Assembly (NCBI RefSeq): GCF_943193095.1
Contig: NZ_CALPCV010000005.1
Location: 53,752 to 117,751 of the forward strand
Origin: Parasutterella muris
Lineage (GTDB): Bacteria; Pseudomonadota; Gammaproteobacteria; Burkholderiales; Burkholderiaceae_F
Reading direction: 5' to 3'
DNA length: 64,000 bases
Below, piece by piece: positions 29,882 through 36,666 of this stretch. Positions within the stretch are counted from its first letter, which is position 1. Each line of letters begins with the position of its first letter. The notes under the pieces are model-generated. The model made no database searches and had not been told where the DNA came from. It saw only the letters and a list, made by a program, of their open reading frames with translations. The position numbers and the translations under genes were made by a program.

Positions 29882-31135
29882 ATGAGGTTTACGGTTAAAG
29901 CGCTGGATTGTGAGCTGCCGAATGGGAAGTATACAGATGCAGCCTCTCCCGGTTTGTGTTTTCGAGTCCGAGGAAAATATCGTAACTGGATTTTTCGACG
30001 ATATTGTTCGGGTAAAGCAAGAGAGGTTGCTCTCGGCTCATACCCTAAGGTTTCAATTGCTGAGGCACGAAAAAGCGCTGCTCAGCTCTCTGGTATGAAC
30101 GACGAGGAATTTCTAGCGTTTATTGAAAGAAAAAAATCAACCGGAGAGTCTCCAACCAGACTTACATTCCGTCAAGCGGCAGAAAAATTCGCTGCCTGGA
30201 ATATTGAAGTAGGGAATTGGCAGGAGTTGGATAAGGCTCATAAAGTTTTTAATGGCCGTATGCGAATGTATGTCTTTCCGGTGATAGGGGATTGTTTTCT
30301 GGATGAGGTAACGCCGGCATTGGTCGCTTCGATTGCTCAGCCGATTTGGCATATGCCGGATACGGTAGATCGCTGCTTGAGGTTTACCCGTCAAGTATTT
30401 AATTGGTCAATTGCTAAAAATTTAACTTCGATTTCCAATCCCGCAGATAGGACCGGCCCTCTTCAGTATTTGCTGCCACGAGAGAGACATGTCACTAAAA
30501 ATCGAGGCGCTATCTCCGTTGCGGAGCTGCCGTCTCTTTTTCGCTGCATTTATGACCGTTTTGGAGATACTGCTTCAGGCCGTTGTTTCTTGTTTTCCGT
30601 ACTCACCGCAACTCGCTCCGGAACTGCTCGTTTGGCAACGTGGGAGCAGATTGATTTTGAGAATCGAGAATGGGTTATTCCGCCTGAACAGTTGAAAATG
30701 TCTGAAAACGGTTCTCTCATCGTACCGCTTCCGGAAATTGTGATTAATTGGCTGGAAGGCTTCAAACCGGATAATGCGTCGGGACTGATCTTTCAAAATA
30801 GTTTGGGAAGAGCGTTGTCTGACAGTATGGTTTCCCGGCTTATTAAAGATTCAGGGAAGGACTGGATCGATGCAGCGCAGACCGCAAAGTTGGGAAAATC
30901 GGTACGACCAACCTTGCACGGTGTCGCCAGAGCAACCTTCAGAACGTGGGCTCAAGATGATTCTTTAGGAAACGATAGGCGCTTTGATCCAAGAATTGCA
31001 GAACTCTGTTTGCATCATAAGGTGAAGGACATTTATAACGGAGCGTACGAGAGAAACGAACACTTCAAGCGCCGCAGGGAAATGATGAACGAATGGGCAA
31101 CTTATTGTTTCAAGAAAGTCTATGAGAGTCTGTAA
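29882..31135 (+). CDS. int: P4-type tyrosine integrase
   Basis: This 417-aa recombinase has an N-terminal DUF4102-like arm-binding domain (FRVRGKYRNWIFRRYCSGKA), a core-binding domain (about 100-195) and a catalytic domain. The catalytic set reads Arg245 (TATRSGTARL), His346 and Arg350 (LHGVARATFR), His378 or His379 (LCLHHKV) and Tyr389 (GAYERNEH). The ATG at 29882 gives a standard start; a TTG 30 nt earlier is in frame. It directly follows tRNA-Ile2, its likely target. Confidence 0.92.
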   Translation: MRFTVKALDCELPNGKYTDAASPGLCFRVRGKYRNWIFRRYCSGKAREVALGSYPKVSIAEARKSAAQLSGMNDEEFLAFIERKKSTGESPTRLTFRQAAEKFAAWNIEVGNWQELDKAHKVFNGRMRMYVFPVIGDCFLDEVTPALVASIAQPIWHMPDTVDRCLRFTRQVFNWSIAKNLTSISNPADRTGPLQYLLPRERHVTKNRGAISVAELPSLFRCIYDRFGDTASGRCFLFSVLTATRSGTARLATWEQIDFENREWVIPPEQLKMSENGSLIVPLPEIVINWLEGFKPDNASGLIFQNSLGRALSDSMVSRLIKDSGKDWIDAAQTAKLGKSVRPTLHGVARATFRTWAQDDSLGNDRRFDPRIAELCLHHKVKDIYNGAYERNEHFKRRREMMNEWATYCFKKVYESL

Positions 31136-31225
31136 CAGACTAAAACAACAATATAAAACAATGGAAAACTAACTCATTGTGCATTGTGGCTTTGTTGTTT
31201 TCGTTCTTAAAAAAAGAGGAGGCAT

Positions 31226-31789
31226 ATGTACAAGGAGCAGACAGTGGCTCAAGTTGCGGCTTACTTCCTTTGGAAGGCGAAGCAACCGGTAAGGTACATT
31301 AACATTATGAAGTTTATGTACTTTTCCGAGCGAGAATTTCTTTTAAGTCATGGAAGCCGACTTACTGGGGATGAGCTTTTTTCATTACCGTGTGGGCCGG
31401 TTCTTTCCAACACTTTAGACAGATTCCACATAATAGATTTAGATCCTTACTGGTCAAAATGGATTGAATGCAATGCGCAAAACATGTTCTCTCTTAAGAA
31501 GGGGGACTTCACCATAAATTCTTTCGACCACTTAAGTGATGCTGCAATTAAGATCCTTGATAAGGTTTATGAGAAGTATGGTCACTATGATGCATTTGAC
31601 TTAGTAGAGCTGACTCATACCACTGAACATTGCCCTGAGTGGCACCCCCCTGGGAAATTTAGGCTGCCGCTTAAAATTGAAGATATTTTGAGGAATCACG
31701 GTCGGGATCAACGACAAACAGACGCAATCATGAAATCCCTGCAAGAGCAGGATGAATATGACAAATTAATTGCTGATTTGGTCTCATGA
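31226..31789 (+). CDS. Panacea (SocA/DUF4065) domain protein, possible antitoxin
   Basis: This 187-aa protein shows the Panacea pattern: VAAYFLWKAKQPVRYINIMK, KFMYFSEREFLLSHGSRLTG, LPCGPVLSNTLD and the closing ELTHTTEHCPEW. Panacea proteins act as antitoxins for many unrelated toxins, usually encoded next door. Here the gene stands alone between integrase and the terminator, with AGAGGAGG upstream of its start. No clear toxin neighbour is seen on the same strand. Confidence 0.82.
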   Translation: MYKEQTVAQVAAYFLWKAKQPVRYINIMKFMYFSEREFLLSHGSRLTGDELFSLPCGPVLSNTLDRFHIIDLDPYWSKWIECNAQNMFSLKKGDFTINSFDHLSDAAIKILDKVYEKYGHYDAFDLVELTHTTEHCPEWHPPGKFRLPLKIEDILRNHGRDQRQTDAIMKSLQEQDEYDKLIADLVS

Positions 31790-31828
31790 GCTACACAACT
31801 TATGGAAAAGATTGGCCTAAAATTGTAA

Positions 31829-31850
31829 AAGGCCCCGCAGGGCCTTATTC
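31829..31850. terminator. Bidirectional terminator between Panacea gene and leftward early operon
   Basis: AAGGCCC / GGGCCTT closes a CGCA loop. It lies 40 nt after the Panacea stop on one side and directly after the excisionase-like gene on the other; T-rich sequence follows on the plus side and TTTT on the minus side. Confidence 0.75.
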
Positions 31851-31855
31851 TATGT

Positions 31856-32077
31856 CTACGCAGACATCTGCTGCTTTTCCCATTTGTCTAGGTCGCATCG
31901 TTTGAAACAACGAACGCCACCTCGTAAGAACGGGCGTGGAAAACCATAGTCTTTAGCGACAAATATCCGTTTTCCGTTGATTTTTCTAAAATAACCGCCA
32001 GCCACATAATTCTCAAGTGTGCTGACTGAGATTTGTAGGTATTTGGCGGCCTCAGGGAATGTGAGTTTTTCAATCAT
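31856..32077 (-). CDS. Excisionase/AlpA-like DNA-binding protein
   Basis: A 73-aa helix-turn-helix protein with TFPEAAKYLQISVSTLENYV near its N terminus, the MerR/AlpA-like pattern of phage excisionases. The ATG at 32077 has GGAGG 7 nt upstream. It is the last gene of the leftward operon, nearest the integrase, which fits a directionality factor. Confidence 0.65.
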   Translation of the reverse strand: MIEKLTFPEAAKYLQISVSTLENYVAGGYFRKINGKRIFVAKDYGFPRPFLRGGVRCFKRCDLDKWEKQQMSA

Positions 32078-32459
32078 TTTTCGCCTCCGTCTTGTGGTCT
32101 TTTCTGCATTTTTCATGCGCCTGCAGCGTCGCCTTTAGATAGTATTGAAGATTTTTAGGGCCGCCCTGCCAGGCAACAGAGCCTTTTCCACATAATTCGG
32201 CTCCTGCTCGTTCAACTCGTTTCATCAGTCCCAGAATCCAGTAAGCATCTTGCTCCGTGATATAGATTCCACCGTCGGAAGACTTTTCGATGCGATCAGC
32301 CTCGCGGAACGCTTGGTCCAGGATGTTGCATGAGCCTTGAAACTCGTGGAGCATGCCTCCTCCGCTGAATCCGCCATCGCAGAAATCATGAAATCCGTGC
32401 CAGAGGCACTTCTGGATACGCACTGCATCCTGATCTGTACATTTAAAATTAACGATCAT
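32070..32459 (-). CDS. Phage protein of unknown function
   Basis: This 129-aa protein starts MIVNFKCTDQDAVRIQ with GGGGAG upstream. It contains the Gly-rich DGGFSGGG and a YWILGLMKRVERAGAEL helix. I do not recognise it. It overlaps the exonuclease gene upstream and the excisionase-like gene downstream, so it belongs to the leftward early operon. Confidence 0.65.
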   Translation of the reverse strand: MIVNFKCTDQDAVRIQKCLWHGFHDFCDGGFSGGGMLHEFQGSCNILDQAFREADRIEKSSDGGIYITEQDAYWILGLMKRVERAGAELCGKGSVAWQGGPKNLQYYLKATLQAHEKCRKDHKTEAKND

Positions 32460-33006
32460 ATTCGTCTCCCCAGACCGCATCGATGAGAACGTTTGCCTCG
32501 TTGATTGCGTCGAATAGTGCGTTGTGGTCGTTTTTGGCAGGCTCGTTTTTAATAAACAATTCGTCCTCCAGCGTGGCAATGTCTCTGATTTGCCAGAATC
32601 TCCATGGAGTCGGTCGATCGAATTTTTCAAACGCAGCGTCGAGAATCGGAAAATCAAACGACGGATGTTTGGCCCAAAAAAACTGACACTCTCCTCGTCT
32701 CACGGGAGTGCAGAACTCAATGAGGCCGTCCAGAGCATCTGCAATCTCGTGATTTTCACTGTTGTCGAGTATTTCCTCGAACTGCTGAGGATGCTGCGCT
32801 TGCCACCATTGCAGTGTCGCCGCCTCCAATGTGTTCAGTCCGATCCTCATGTTTGATCCGACAGAGGCAAAAAATTCGTTTTGTCTGGTTGCGATGCCGG
32901 ACTCTACTCTGACAGCGCCAATTTGCAGGATTGGGCATCCAGGGCGCGTTCCGAGTGTCTCAATGTCGAGGACAAAATGAACAGATTTTTTATAGTCGCT
33001 GAGCAT
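32449..33006 (-). CDS. DEDD-family 3'-5' exonuclease
   Basis: This 185-aa protein has the three exonuclease motifs: VLDIETLGTRPG (Exo I, Asp and Glu), WAKHPSFDFPIL (Exo II, Asp) and HNALFDAINEA (Exo III, His and Asp). It is of the Rv2179c-like/exodeoxyribonuclease VIII-like type found in prophage early operons. With the nearby SSB it may act in recombination or genome processing. A GGAG ribosome-binding site precedes its ATG, which overlaps the previous gene. Confidence 0.85.
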   Translation of the reverse strand: MLSDYKKSVHFVLDIETLGTRPGCPILQIGAVRVESGIATRQNEFFASVGSNMRIGLNTLEAATLQWWQAQHPQQFEEILDNSENHEIADALDGLIEFCTPVRRGECQFFWAKHPSFDFPILDAAFEKFDRPTPWRFWQIRDIATLEDELFIKNEPAKNDHNALFDAINEANVLIDAVWGDEYDR

Positions 33007-33205
33007 TGTTTTTCTCCAGTTCCGTTTTTATCTGACAGCCCTCAGTCATGAGACGATGAACGAGGGTGTTGACTGCTTCCAGCTCACTCTTCTCGTCTCT
33101 AAACGGGACGAGGACCCATAATTTCAGAACGAACTCGAGCGCTGCCAGAACGATGCCGGCCTCTCGTTCGCTGAGGATGAATGTGAATTTTTCGCCTGTT
33201 TTCAT
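32990..33205 (-). CDS. Small phage protein of unknown function
   Basis: 71 residues starting MKTGEKFTFILSEREAGIVL. It is mostly helical with one moderately hydrophobic helix and no recognised motif. Its ribosome-binding site is weak. It lies in the leftward operon and overlaps the exonuclease start. Confidence 0.5.
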   Translation of the reverse strand: MKTGEKFTFILSEREAGIVLAALEFVLKLWVLVPFRDEKSELEAVNTLVHRLMTEGCQIKTELEKNNAQRL

Positions 33206-33236
33206 AATCAATTGCTTTATCTGGGAACCAAAAGAA

Positions 33237-33458
33237 CTAATCGCAAGAAGGCGGATTCTTGATAAGCCCGAAGCTTTCTGCGATTTTTAACAATTTGGAG
33301 GCAGTGCTGTATGTGTCTCGCTCGTTACCTGCAGCCGCCCCTGTAACAAGCGCGGCAAAGATGCATTTCACAACCTCCAAATCCTCGGGAGAAAGATTTT
33401 TGTTGTTTTGTTTTAATGAGTCCTTGACCCTTTCAAAAATTCGATTGTTCCTATCCAT
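33237..33458 (-). CDS. Small phage protein of unknown function
   Basis: 73 residues, mainly helical, with the Ala/Gly-rich CIFAALVTGAAAGNE in the middle. GGAGG lies 5 nt upstream of the ATG. No function can be assigned beyond membership of the leftward operon. Confidence 0.6.
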   Translation of the reverse strand: MDRNNRIFERVKDSLKQNNKNLSPEDLEVVKCIFAALVTGAAAGNERDTYSTASKLLKIAESFGLIKNPPSCD

Positions 33459-33476
33459 AATTACCTCCGTGTGTTT

Positions 33477-33794
33477 TTATTGAGGAGTGCTGACGGCGCC
33501 ACGGTTCATGTCTTTCAAAATATCCATGCACATGTTCCGCACAGCCTCCAATTCCAGCGGACTTGCCAGGAATGCAAACCGATTGTCATTGGCATCAACA
33601 AAATGAAGGACAGCAAAGCTCATCCCAGAGCCATCCGCTAGCTCCACCCTGCTGCCCTCTATCAGGTCAATAAGAGTAGTATCGGCAGGAAGATCGACTG
33701 ATTGAGCGATGCTTTGTTTGACAGACAAGGTTTTACGAACGATTTCTGTGTTTATGCCCGTTATCTTCTGCCAGGCTTTGGATTTTTGTTCCAT
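33477..33794 (-). CDS. Phage protein of unknown function
   Basis: This 105-aa protein has a beta-rich centre (VELADGSGMSFAVLHFVDA) followed by a helix. A similar layout of beta strands and C-terminal helix occurs in the 93-aa product two genes upstream (34403-34122), which also ends in an ILKxL-type helix. They might be distant relatives. GGAGG precedes the ATG. Confidence 0.6.
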   Translation of the reverse strand: MEQKSKAWQKITGINTEIVRKTLSVKQSIAQSVDLPADTTLIDLIEGSRVELADGSGMSFAVLHFVDANDNRFAFLASPLELEAVRNMCMDILKDMNRGAVSTPQ

Positions 33795-33796
33795 GC

Positions 33797-34138
33797 TTAC
33801 CTCCGCATATTGCTGCCTAGTAACTGCAGCGTTTCACCAATGATTTGCGTTGAGTAGTGTGTCTGGCCGTTTGAATCCTCCCAACGGTCAGTTTTGAGGC
33901 GTCCCTCGACGTAACAGCTGGAGCCTTTCATCATGTATTGCTCTGCGATCTCGGCCAGTCGGCCGAAAAACGTCACTCGGTGCCATTCGGTTGATTCGAC
34001 TCGCTCGTTCCGATCGTTTTTGCGGACGTGGGTGGTGGCCAGAGAAAATTTAGCGATTTTGGTTCCGGTTTTCAGGGTGTCGACATCTGGATCAGAGCCG
34101 AGGTTCCCGAGCAGAATGACTTTATTGACTGATGCCAT
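33797..34138 (-). CDS. ssb: Single-stranded DNA-binding protein, tail-less
   Basis: This 113-aa OB-fold SSB begins MASVNKVILLGNLGSDPDV and contains STEWHRVTFFGRLAEIAEQY and GSSCYVEGRLKTDRW. It ends right after the OB fold (LLGSNMRR). The acidic DDDIPF-type tail used by cellular SSB to recruit repair proteins is absent. It probably protects phage single strands in replication or recombination. AAGGAAG precedes its start, which overlaps the upstream gene. Confidence 0.9.
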   Translation of the reverse strand: MASVNKVILLGNLGSDPDVDTLKTGTKIAKFSLATTHVRKNDRNERVESTEWHRVTFFGRLAEIAEQYMMKGSSCYVEGRLKTDRWEDSNGQTHYSTQIIGETLQLLGSNMRR

Positions 34139-34403
34139 TTTCTTCCTTGATTTCAGCTAGCGCTTTGAGAATTTCTGCTGCCAGAGTTTGTGCCTGAGCG
34201 CTGGTCAGAATCGTGATGAATTTCTGATCGCCCTCAGTTTGTTGGCTGATCAAACTCACAAATGAAACACTGAGCGATTGGTCGTCTGGCAGATTGATTG
34301 ATACGTTGAGTTTTGCGACGGGTCCGGGGACTGCAGTTTTCAAGCTGTTTTCTGCGGCCATCTCCTCTATCGCATTGTTGAATATCTTGCTGAGCTTTGA
34401 CAT
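34122..34403 (-). CDS. Phage protein of unknown function
   Basis: A 93-aa protein with an N-terminal helix, central beta strands (KLNVSINLPDDQSLSVSFVS) and a C-terminal helix. No recognised domain. It overlaps the ssb start by 17 nt. Confidence 0.55.
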   Translation of the reverse strand: MSKLSKIFNNAIEEMAAENSLKTAVPGPVAKLNVSINLPDDQSLSVSFVSLISQQTEGDQKFITILTSAQAQTLAAEILKALAEIKEENGISQ

Positions 34404-34405
34404 TT

Positions 34406-34603
34406 TTATTCCGGCATGTCATTCATTCGTTGCGAGAGGATGCGAACGCAGTCGCTCCAGAGCGTTCTGGTTGGCTGTGCATGCTGAGTTGTCATGCAGC
34501 ATGTGCCGGCCCACGTCAGCAGCGTGCGGGCGGCCTCAGAAAACGCAATGGCCTGCGACTCTGAGAAGAAAATAAATACTGTGGTTTTTGATTGATTTTG
34601 CAT
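34406..34603 (-). CDS. Small phage protein, first gene of the leftward operon
   Basis: 65 residues with FIFFSESQAIAFSEAARTLL and a Cys pair (GTCCMTT). The ATG at 34603 has a GAGGTG ribosome-binding site and lies directly downstream of the operator-bearing leftward promoter. Function unknown. Confidence 0.55.
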   Translation of the reverse strand: MQNQSKTTVFIFFSESQAIAFSEAARTLLTWAGTCCMTTQHAQPTRTLWSDCVRILSQRMNDMPE

Positions 34604-34625
34604 AACGCACCTCGTGTTGAGATGC

Positions 34626-34641
34626 GTCTATGGTAATAGAC
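34626..34641. promoter_or_regulatory. Operator OL1
   Basis: Perfect 16-bp inverted repeat GTCTATGGTAATAGAC, half-sites GTCTAT/ATAGAC with a 4-bp centre. It overlaps the -10 box of the leftward promoter. Three variants of the same site lie at 34654, 35026 and 35062. Confidence 0.75.
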
Positions 34642-34658
34642 TTTTTAAAGAATGTCTA
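34630..34658 (-). promoter_or_regulatory. Leftward early promoter
   Basis: On the minus strand TAGACA (34658-34653) and TACCAT (34635-34630) are 17 bp apart, about 30 bp before the first leftward gene. The two boxes coincide with operators OL2 and OL1, so repressor binding would block it. Confidence 0.5.
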
Positions 34659-34669
34659 TTCAGATATAC
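34654..34669. promoter_or_regulatory. Operator OL2
   Basis: GTCTATTCAGATATAC, with the same half-site layout as OL1 and one changed position per right half. It starts 28 bp from OL1 and covers the -35 box of the leftward promoter. Confidence 0.7.
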
Positions 34670-34681
34670 TTTTTTTTAAAA

Positions 34682-35002
34682 TTACTTCAATTGTCTAAGG
34701 ATGTTTATCGCAATTTGTTGCGAATCATCAGACAATTTTCTAATTACTTCACTGGCTTCTTCCGGAATTCCTCTCTGGATAGTGTCGTTGGTCGCTCTAC
34801 CCTCGCCAAGAACTAACCAATATGGATCAACATCTAAAGCCCGGGCAACTTTTAACGCTACCTCTGCCGTAAAGGTTTTTGCAACGCCTTTCATGACATT
34901 TGAGATAGTGCCTCGAGTAATTCCCGCTCTTCTGGCCAATTCTGACTGAGAAAGTCCTCTGATAGCTAGTGCATAAGCAAGTCTTTCAGCAACAGTGTTC
35001 AT
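34682..35002 (-). CDS. CI-type phage repressor, short form
   Basis: This 106-aa protein has an N-terminal XRE helix-turn-helix (LSQSELARRAGITRGTISNV) and a short helical tail. It is divergent from a Cro-like gene across a two-operator region. It lacks a LexA/S24 peptidase domain, so RecA-stimulated self-cleavage cannot be its induction route. No antirepressor gene is obvious in the window. Confidence 0.85.
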   Translation of the reverse strand: MNTVAERLAYALAIRGLSQSELARRAGITRGTISNVMKGVAKTFTAEVALKVARALDVDPYWLVLGEGRATNDTIQRGIPEEASEVIRKLSDDSQQIAINILRQLK

Positions 35003-35025
35003 ACGGATAGTTTATTGATTGGATT

Positions 35026-35041
35026 GTGTATGAGGATGGAC
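35026..35041. promoter_or_regulatory. Operator OR, repressor-promoter side
   Basis: GTGTATGAGGATGGAC, a two-mismatch version of the GTCTAT-N4-ATAGAC site. It overlaps the likely -10 box of the repressor promoter, so it could mediate negative control of cI. Confidence 0.6.
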
Positions 35042-35056
35042 GAATCGACTTGACAA
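35028..35056 (-). promoter_or_regulatory. Repressor promoter
   Basis: On the minus strand TTGTCA (35056-35051) and TCATAC (35033-35028) are 17 bp apart. Its -35 box lies on the same bases as the -35 box of the Cro promoter on the other strand, so only one polymerase could occupy the region. Confidence 0.45.
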
Positions 35057-35078
35057 AGCGTGTCTATGCTCATATACA
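35050..35078 (+). promoter_or_regulatory. Cro promoter, near consensus
   Basis: TTGACA (35050-35055), a 17-bp spacer and TATACA (35073-35078). The predicted start point is about 35085, and the Cro ATG is at 35087, so the message would have almost no leader. Confidence 0.8.
35062..35077. promoter_or_regulatory. Operator OR, Cro-promoter side
   Basis: GTCTATGCTCATATAC, identical in both half-sites to OL2. It fills the spacer and -10 box of the Cro promoter. Confidence 0.75.
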
Positions 35079-35086
35079 ATTTATGT

Positions 35087-35320
35087 ATGAGGAAAGAAAA
35101 AGCAATCGCAATTTTCAAAACAGGAGCCGCATTGGGCCGAGCGTTGGGTTTAACTCGTGGCGCAATTCATAACTGGCCTAATGAACTGACAACTCGTCAG
35201 CAGGACGAAGTTATCGGCGCAGCCATACGCCTCGGAAAAATCACGCCAGAACAGGCCTGGGAGTTGGTAAAAAACGATGAGAGACAAAGGGACAAACGAG
35301 GTCAGGGCGATGCTCACTGA
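35087..35320 (+). CDS. Cro/YdaS-like regulator
   Basis: A 77-aa protein whose N-terminal helix-turn-helix reads KTGAALGRALGLTRGAIHNW, typical of small Cro/YdaS antirepressors. The ATG at 35087 was chosen because upstream in-frame codons lie inside the promoter. No Shine-Dalgarno exists; translation is probably leaderless. It is the first gene of the rightward operon, divergent from the CI-like repressor. Confidence 0.8.
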   Translation: MRKEKAIAIFKTGAALGRALGLTRGAIHNWPNELTTRQQDEVIGAAIRLGKITPEQAWELVKNDERQRDKRGQGDAH

Positions 35321-35603
35321 CGTAACGATGTCGGTTATTCGCCAGATCGTTTCAGACGATCCGGACCGATCACAGAACTCGATTATTCGAGACGTAATGG
35401 ATGCGTGGGCAAAAAAACGAGTCATGAGAGACCTCCGTAAACGTGATGCCCTCAATTTACGCATTCAGGACTACGAACTCCACGGCGTCGACACGGCAAC
35501 GTTACGGCATTTGTTGGGCGATTCCGGCAGAGGTAGAGATAGTTGCCGGAGTTTGCCGGACGATGCCGCACCAATGCCGTTGAGTCCGGCACATCGCCAG
35601 TAA
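35277..35603 (+). CDS. Phage protein of unknown function
   Basis: This 108-aa protein overlaps the cro end by 44 nt. A later ATG at 35310 is also possible and has a better upstream purine tract. It is charged and helical, with SIIRDVMDAWAKKRVMRDLR. Position second in the rightward operon suggests a CII-like or replication accessory role, but no motif supports either. Confidence 0.5.
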   Translation: MRDKGTNEVRAMLTDVTMSVIRQIVSDDPDRSQNSIIRDVMDAWAKKRVMRDLRKRDALNLRIQDYELHGVDTATLRHLLGDSGRGRDSCRSLPDDAAPMPLSPAHRQ

Positions 35604-35632
35604 CAGAATCAAAACTAAATCCCTAGAGAAAC

Positions 35633-35869
35633 ATGAGACAAACAGCAGGCCGTTTCGGCAGACGAAAGCGAATCCGGAGAAAACGAATGACAGAAGAAGA
35701 AAGAACCCAAGCAGGCAGACGCTTAGAGAGGCAATTGCAGGAGCTGGATGCGCGTCGACTGGATCGCATCAATGGCTCGTATTCGTTAGAGCGCACGATG
35801 AAATTTTGCCTGGTGCTGCTTGTGCTGTTTATTGCTCTGAGCGCAGCGCTCGTTTATCTGGAGAGGTAG
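35633..35869 (+). CDS. Small tail-anchored membrane protein
   Basis: 78 residues: an Arg-rich N terminus (GRFGRRKRIRRKRM), a charged helix and one C-terminal membrane segment (FCLVLLVLFIALSAALVYL). Function unknown. It lies between cro and the primase. Confidence 0.5.
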   Translation: MRQTAGRFGRRKRIRRKRMTEEERTQAGRRLERQLQELDARRLDRINGSYSLERTMKFCLVLLVLFIALSAALVYLER

Positions 35870-35871
35870 TT

Positions 35872-35991
35872 ATGGATGAAATTTTTACCGTAATCGGAAT
35901 TCTGATGACGCTGGTGCTGTCTCTAATTTGGTATGTCGCCCTGTTTCTCGGCGGCATCTATGCGATTGGTTGGTTTTGGATGAACTTGTGA
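35872..35991 (+). CDS. Very small membrane protein
   Basis: 39 residues, nearly all hydrophobic (MDEIFTVIGILMTLVLSLIW...), starting 3 nt after the previous stop with GAGAGG upstream. Spacing and ribosome-binding site suggest it is translated with its neighbour. Function unknown. Confidence 0.5.
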   Translation: MDEIFTVIGILMTLVLSLIWYVALFLGGIYAIGWFWMNL

Positions 35992-36007
35992 GATTGCTAT
36001 GAACTAT

Positions 36008-36475
36008 CTAAACCACCGATTGCCGCCATTTGAGAGAAACTTGAAACCAACTCGCTTTTTTGCCCTCGTCAATCGTGAACTCAATGAGGTCTTTTCCTTC
36101 GGCGTCTACAAAGAAAAGTTCGTATGCGGGTGCGCCGTCTTTAACGAGAGTAATGGTTTTCAAGTACGGGTTCGGCGCCTGCTTTCCTGGGTAGTACTTC
36201 TCTGGTTCAGAGCCTACAGCGAAGAAGACTTCCGGGTAGTACGGCTCGGTAGGAAGAATCATAGGGCAATTGCATTGAATTCTATGGAAGGTAAAGTTGA
36301 CCGACCCCGGCGTGAGAGTCAGATAGACGGGATAAAGCTTTTTGCCGCCAAAGTTGATCGGATGATCCAGAGAGCCTCTCAGGCTCGGTCCTCTTGCATT
36401 AGTAAGAAATTTAAAAACCACAGTGCATTTACCCAACAGAAATTTCAGTATTTCAACCAATTTATCGCTTTCCAT
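36008..36475 (-). CDS. Minus-strand protein of unknown function inside the rightward operon
   Basis: This 155-aa protein starts MESDKLVEILKFLLGK and has a beta-rich, proline-containing body. GGGAGAAGG lies just before its ATG, and residue composition is more protein-like than the overlapping plus-strand frame. It runs against the surrounding genes, which is typical of a prophage cargo gene expressed in the lysogen. No family recognised. Confidence 0.55.
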   Translation of the reverse strand: MESDKLVEILKFLLGKCTVVFKFLTNARGPSLRGSLDHPINFGGKKLYPVYLTLTPGSVNFTFHRIQCNCPMILPTEPYYPEVFFAVGSEPEKYYPGKQAPNPYLKTITLVKDGAPAYELFFVDAEGKDLIEFTIDEGKKASWFQVSLKWRQSVV

Positions 36476-36666
36476 GGCCTTCTCCCTAGCGTTTTGAAAT
36501 TTAGTTTGGAACCTTTATTTTCTCACGCTTTGGGGAAGGCCTCTTAACTGTTTTTATACCGATCAATGCGGACACGGCGGCCGATTGCAACGGCTGGAGA
36601 ATAGACCTCCTCCATCGCTCAGGTCCGCACCCTTTTAAAAATAATGAGGTCTAAACGAGGTCTGAT

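Larger units (their letters stand above)
29723..31168 (+). repeat. 14-bp repeats flanking the integrase gene, possible arm-type sites
   Basis: AAAACAATAGAAAA occurs exactly at 29723-29736 and 29828-29841, and with one mismatch (AAAACAATGGAAAA) at 31155-31168. The first two precede and the third follows the integrase gene. They may be arm-type integrase or excisionase binding sites. Confidence 0.45.

Noticed and set aside
35999..36547. A 182-codon plus-strand frame
   Set aside because: Opposite strand (36475-36008) has a stronger ribosome-binding site and more natural composition; the plus frame is Arg/Phe-rich and shows no motif.
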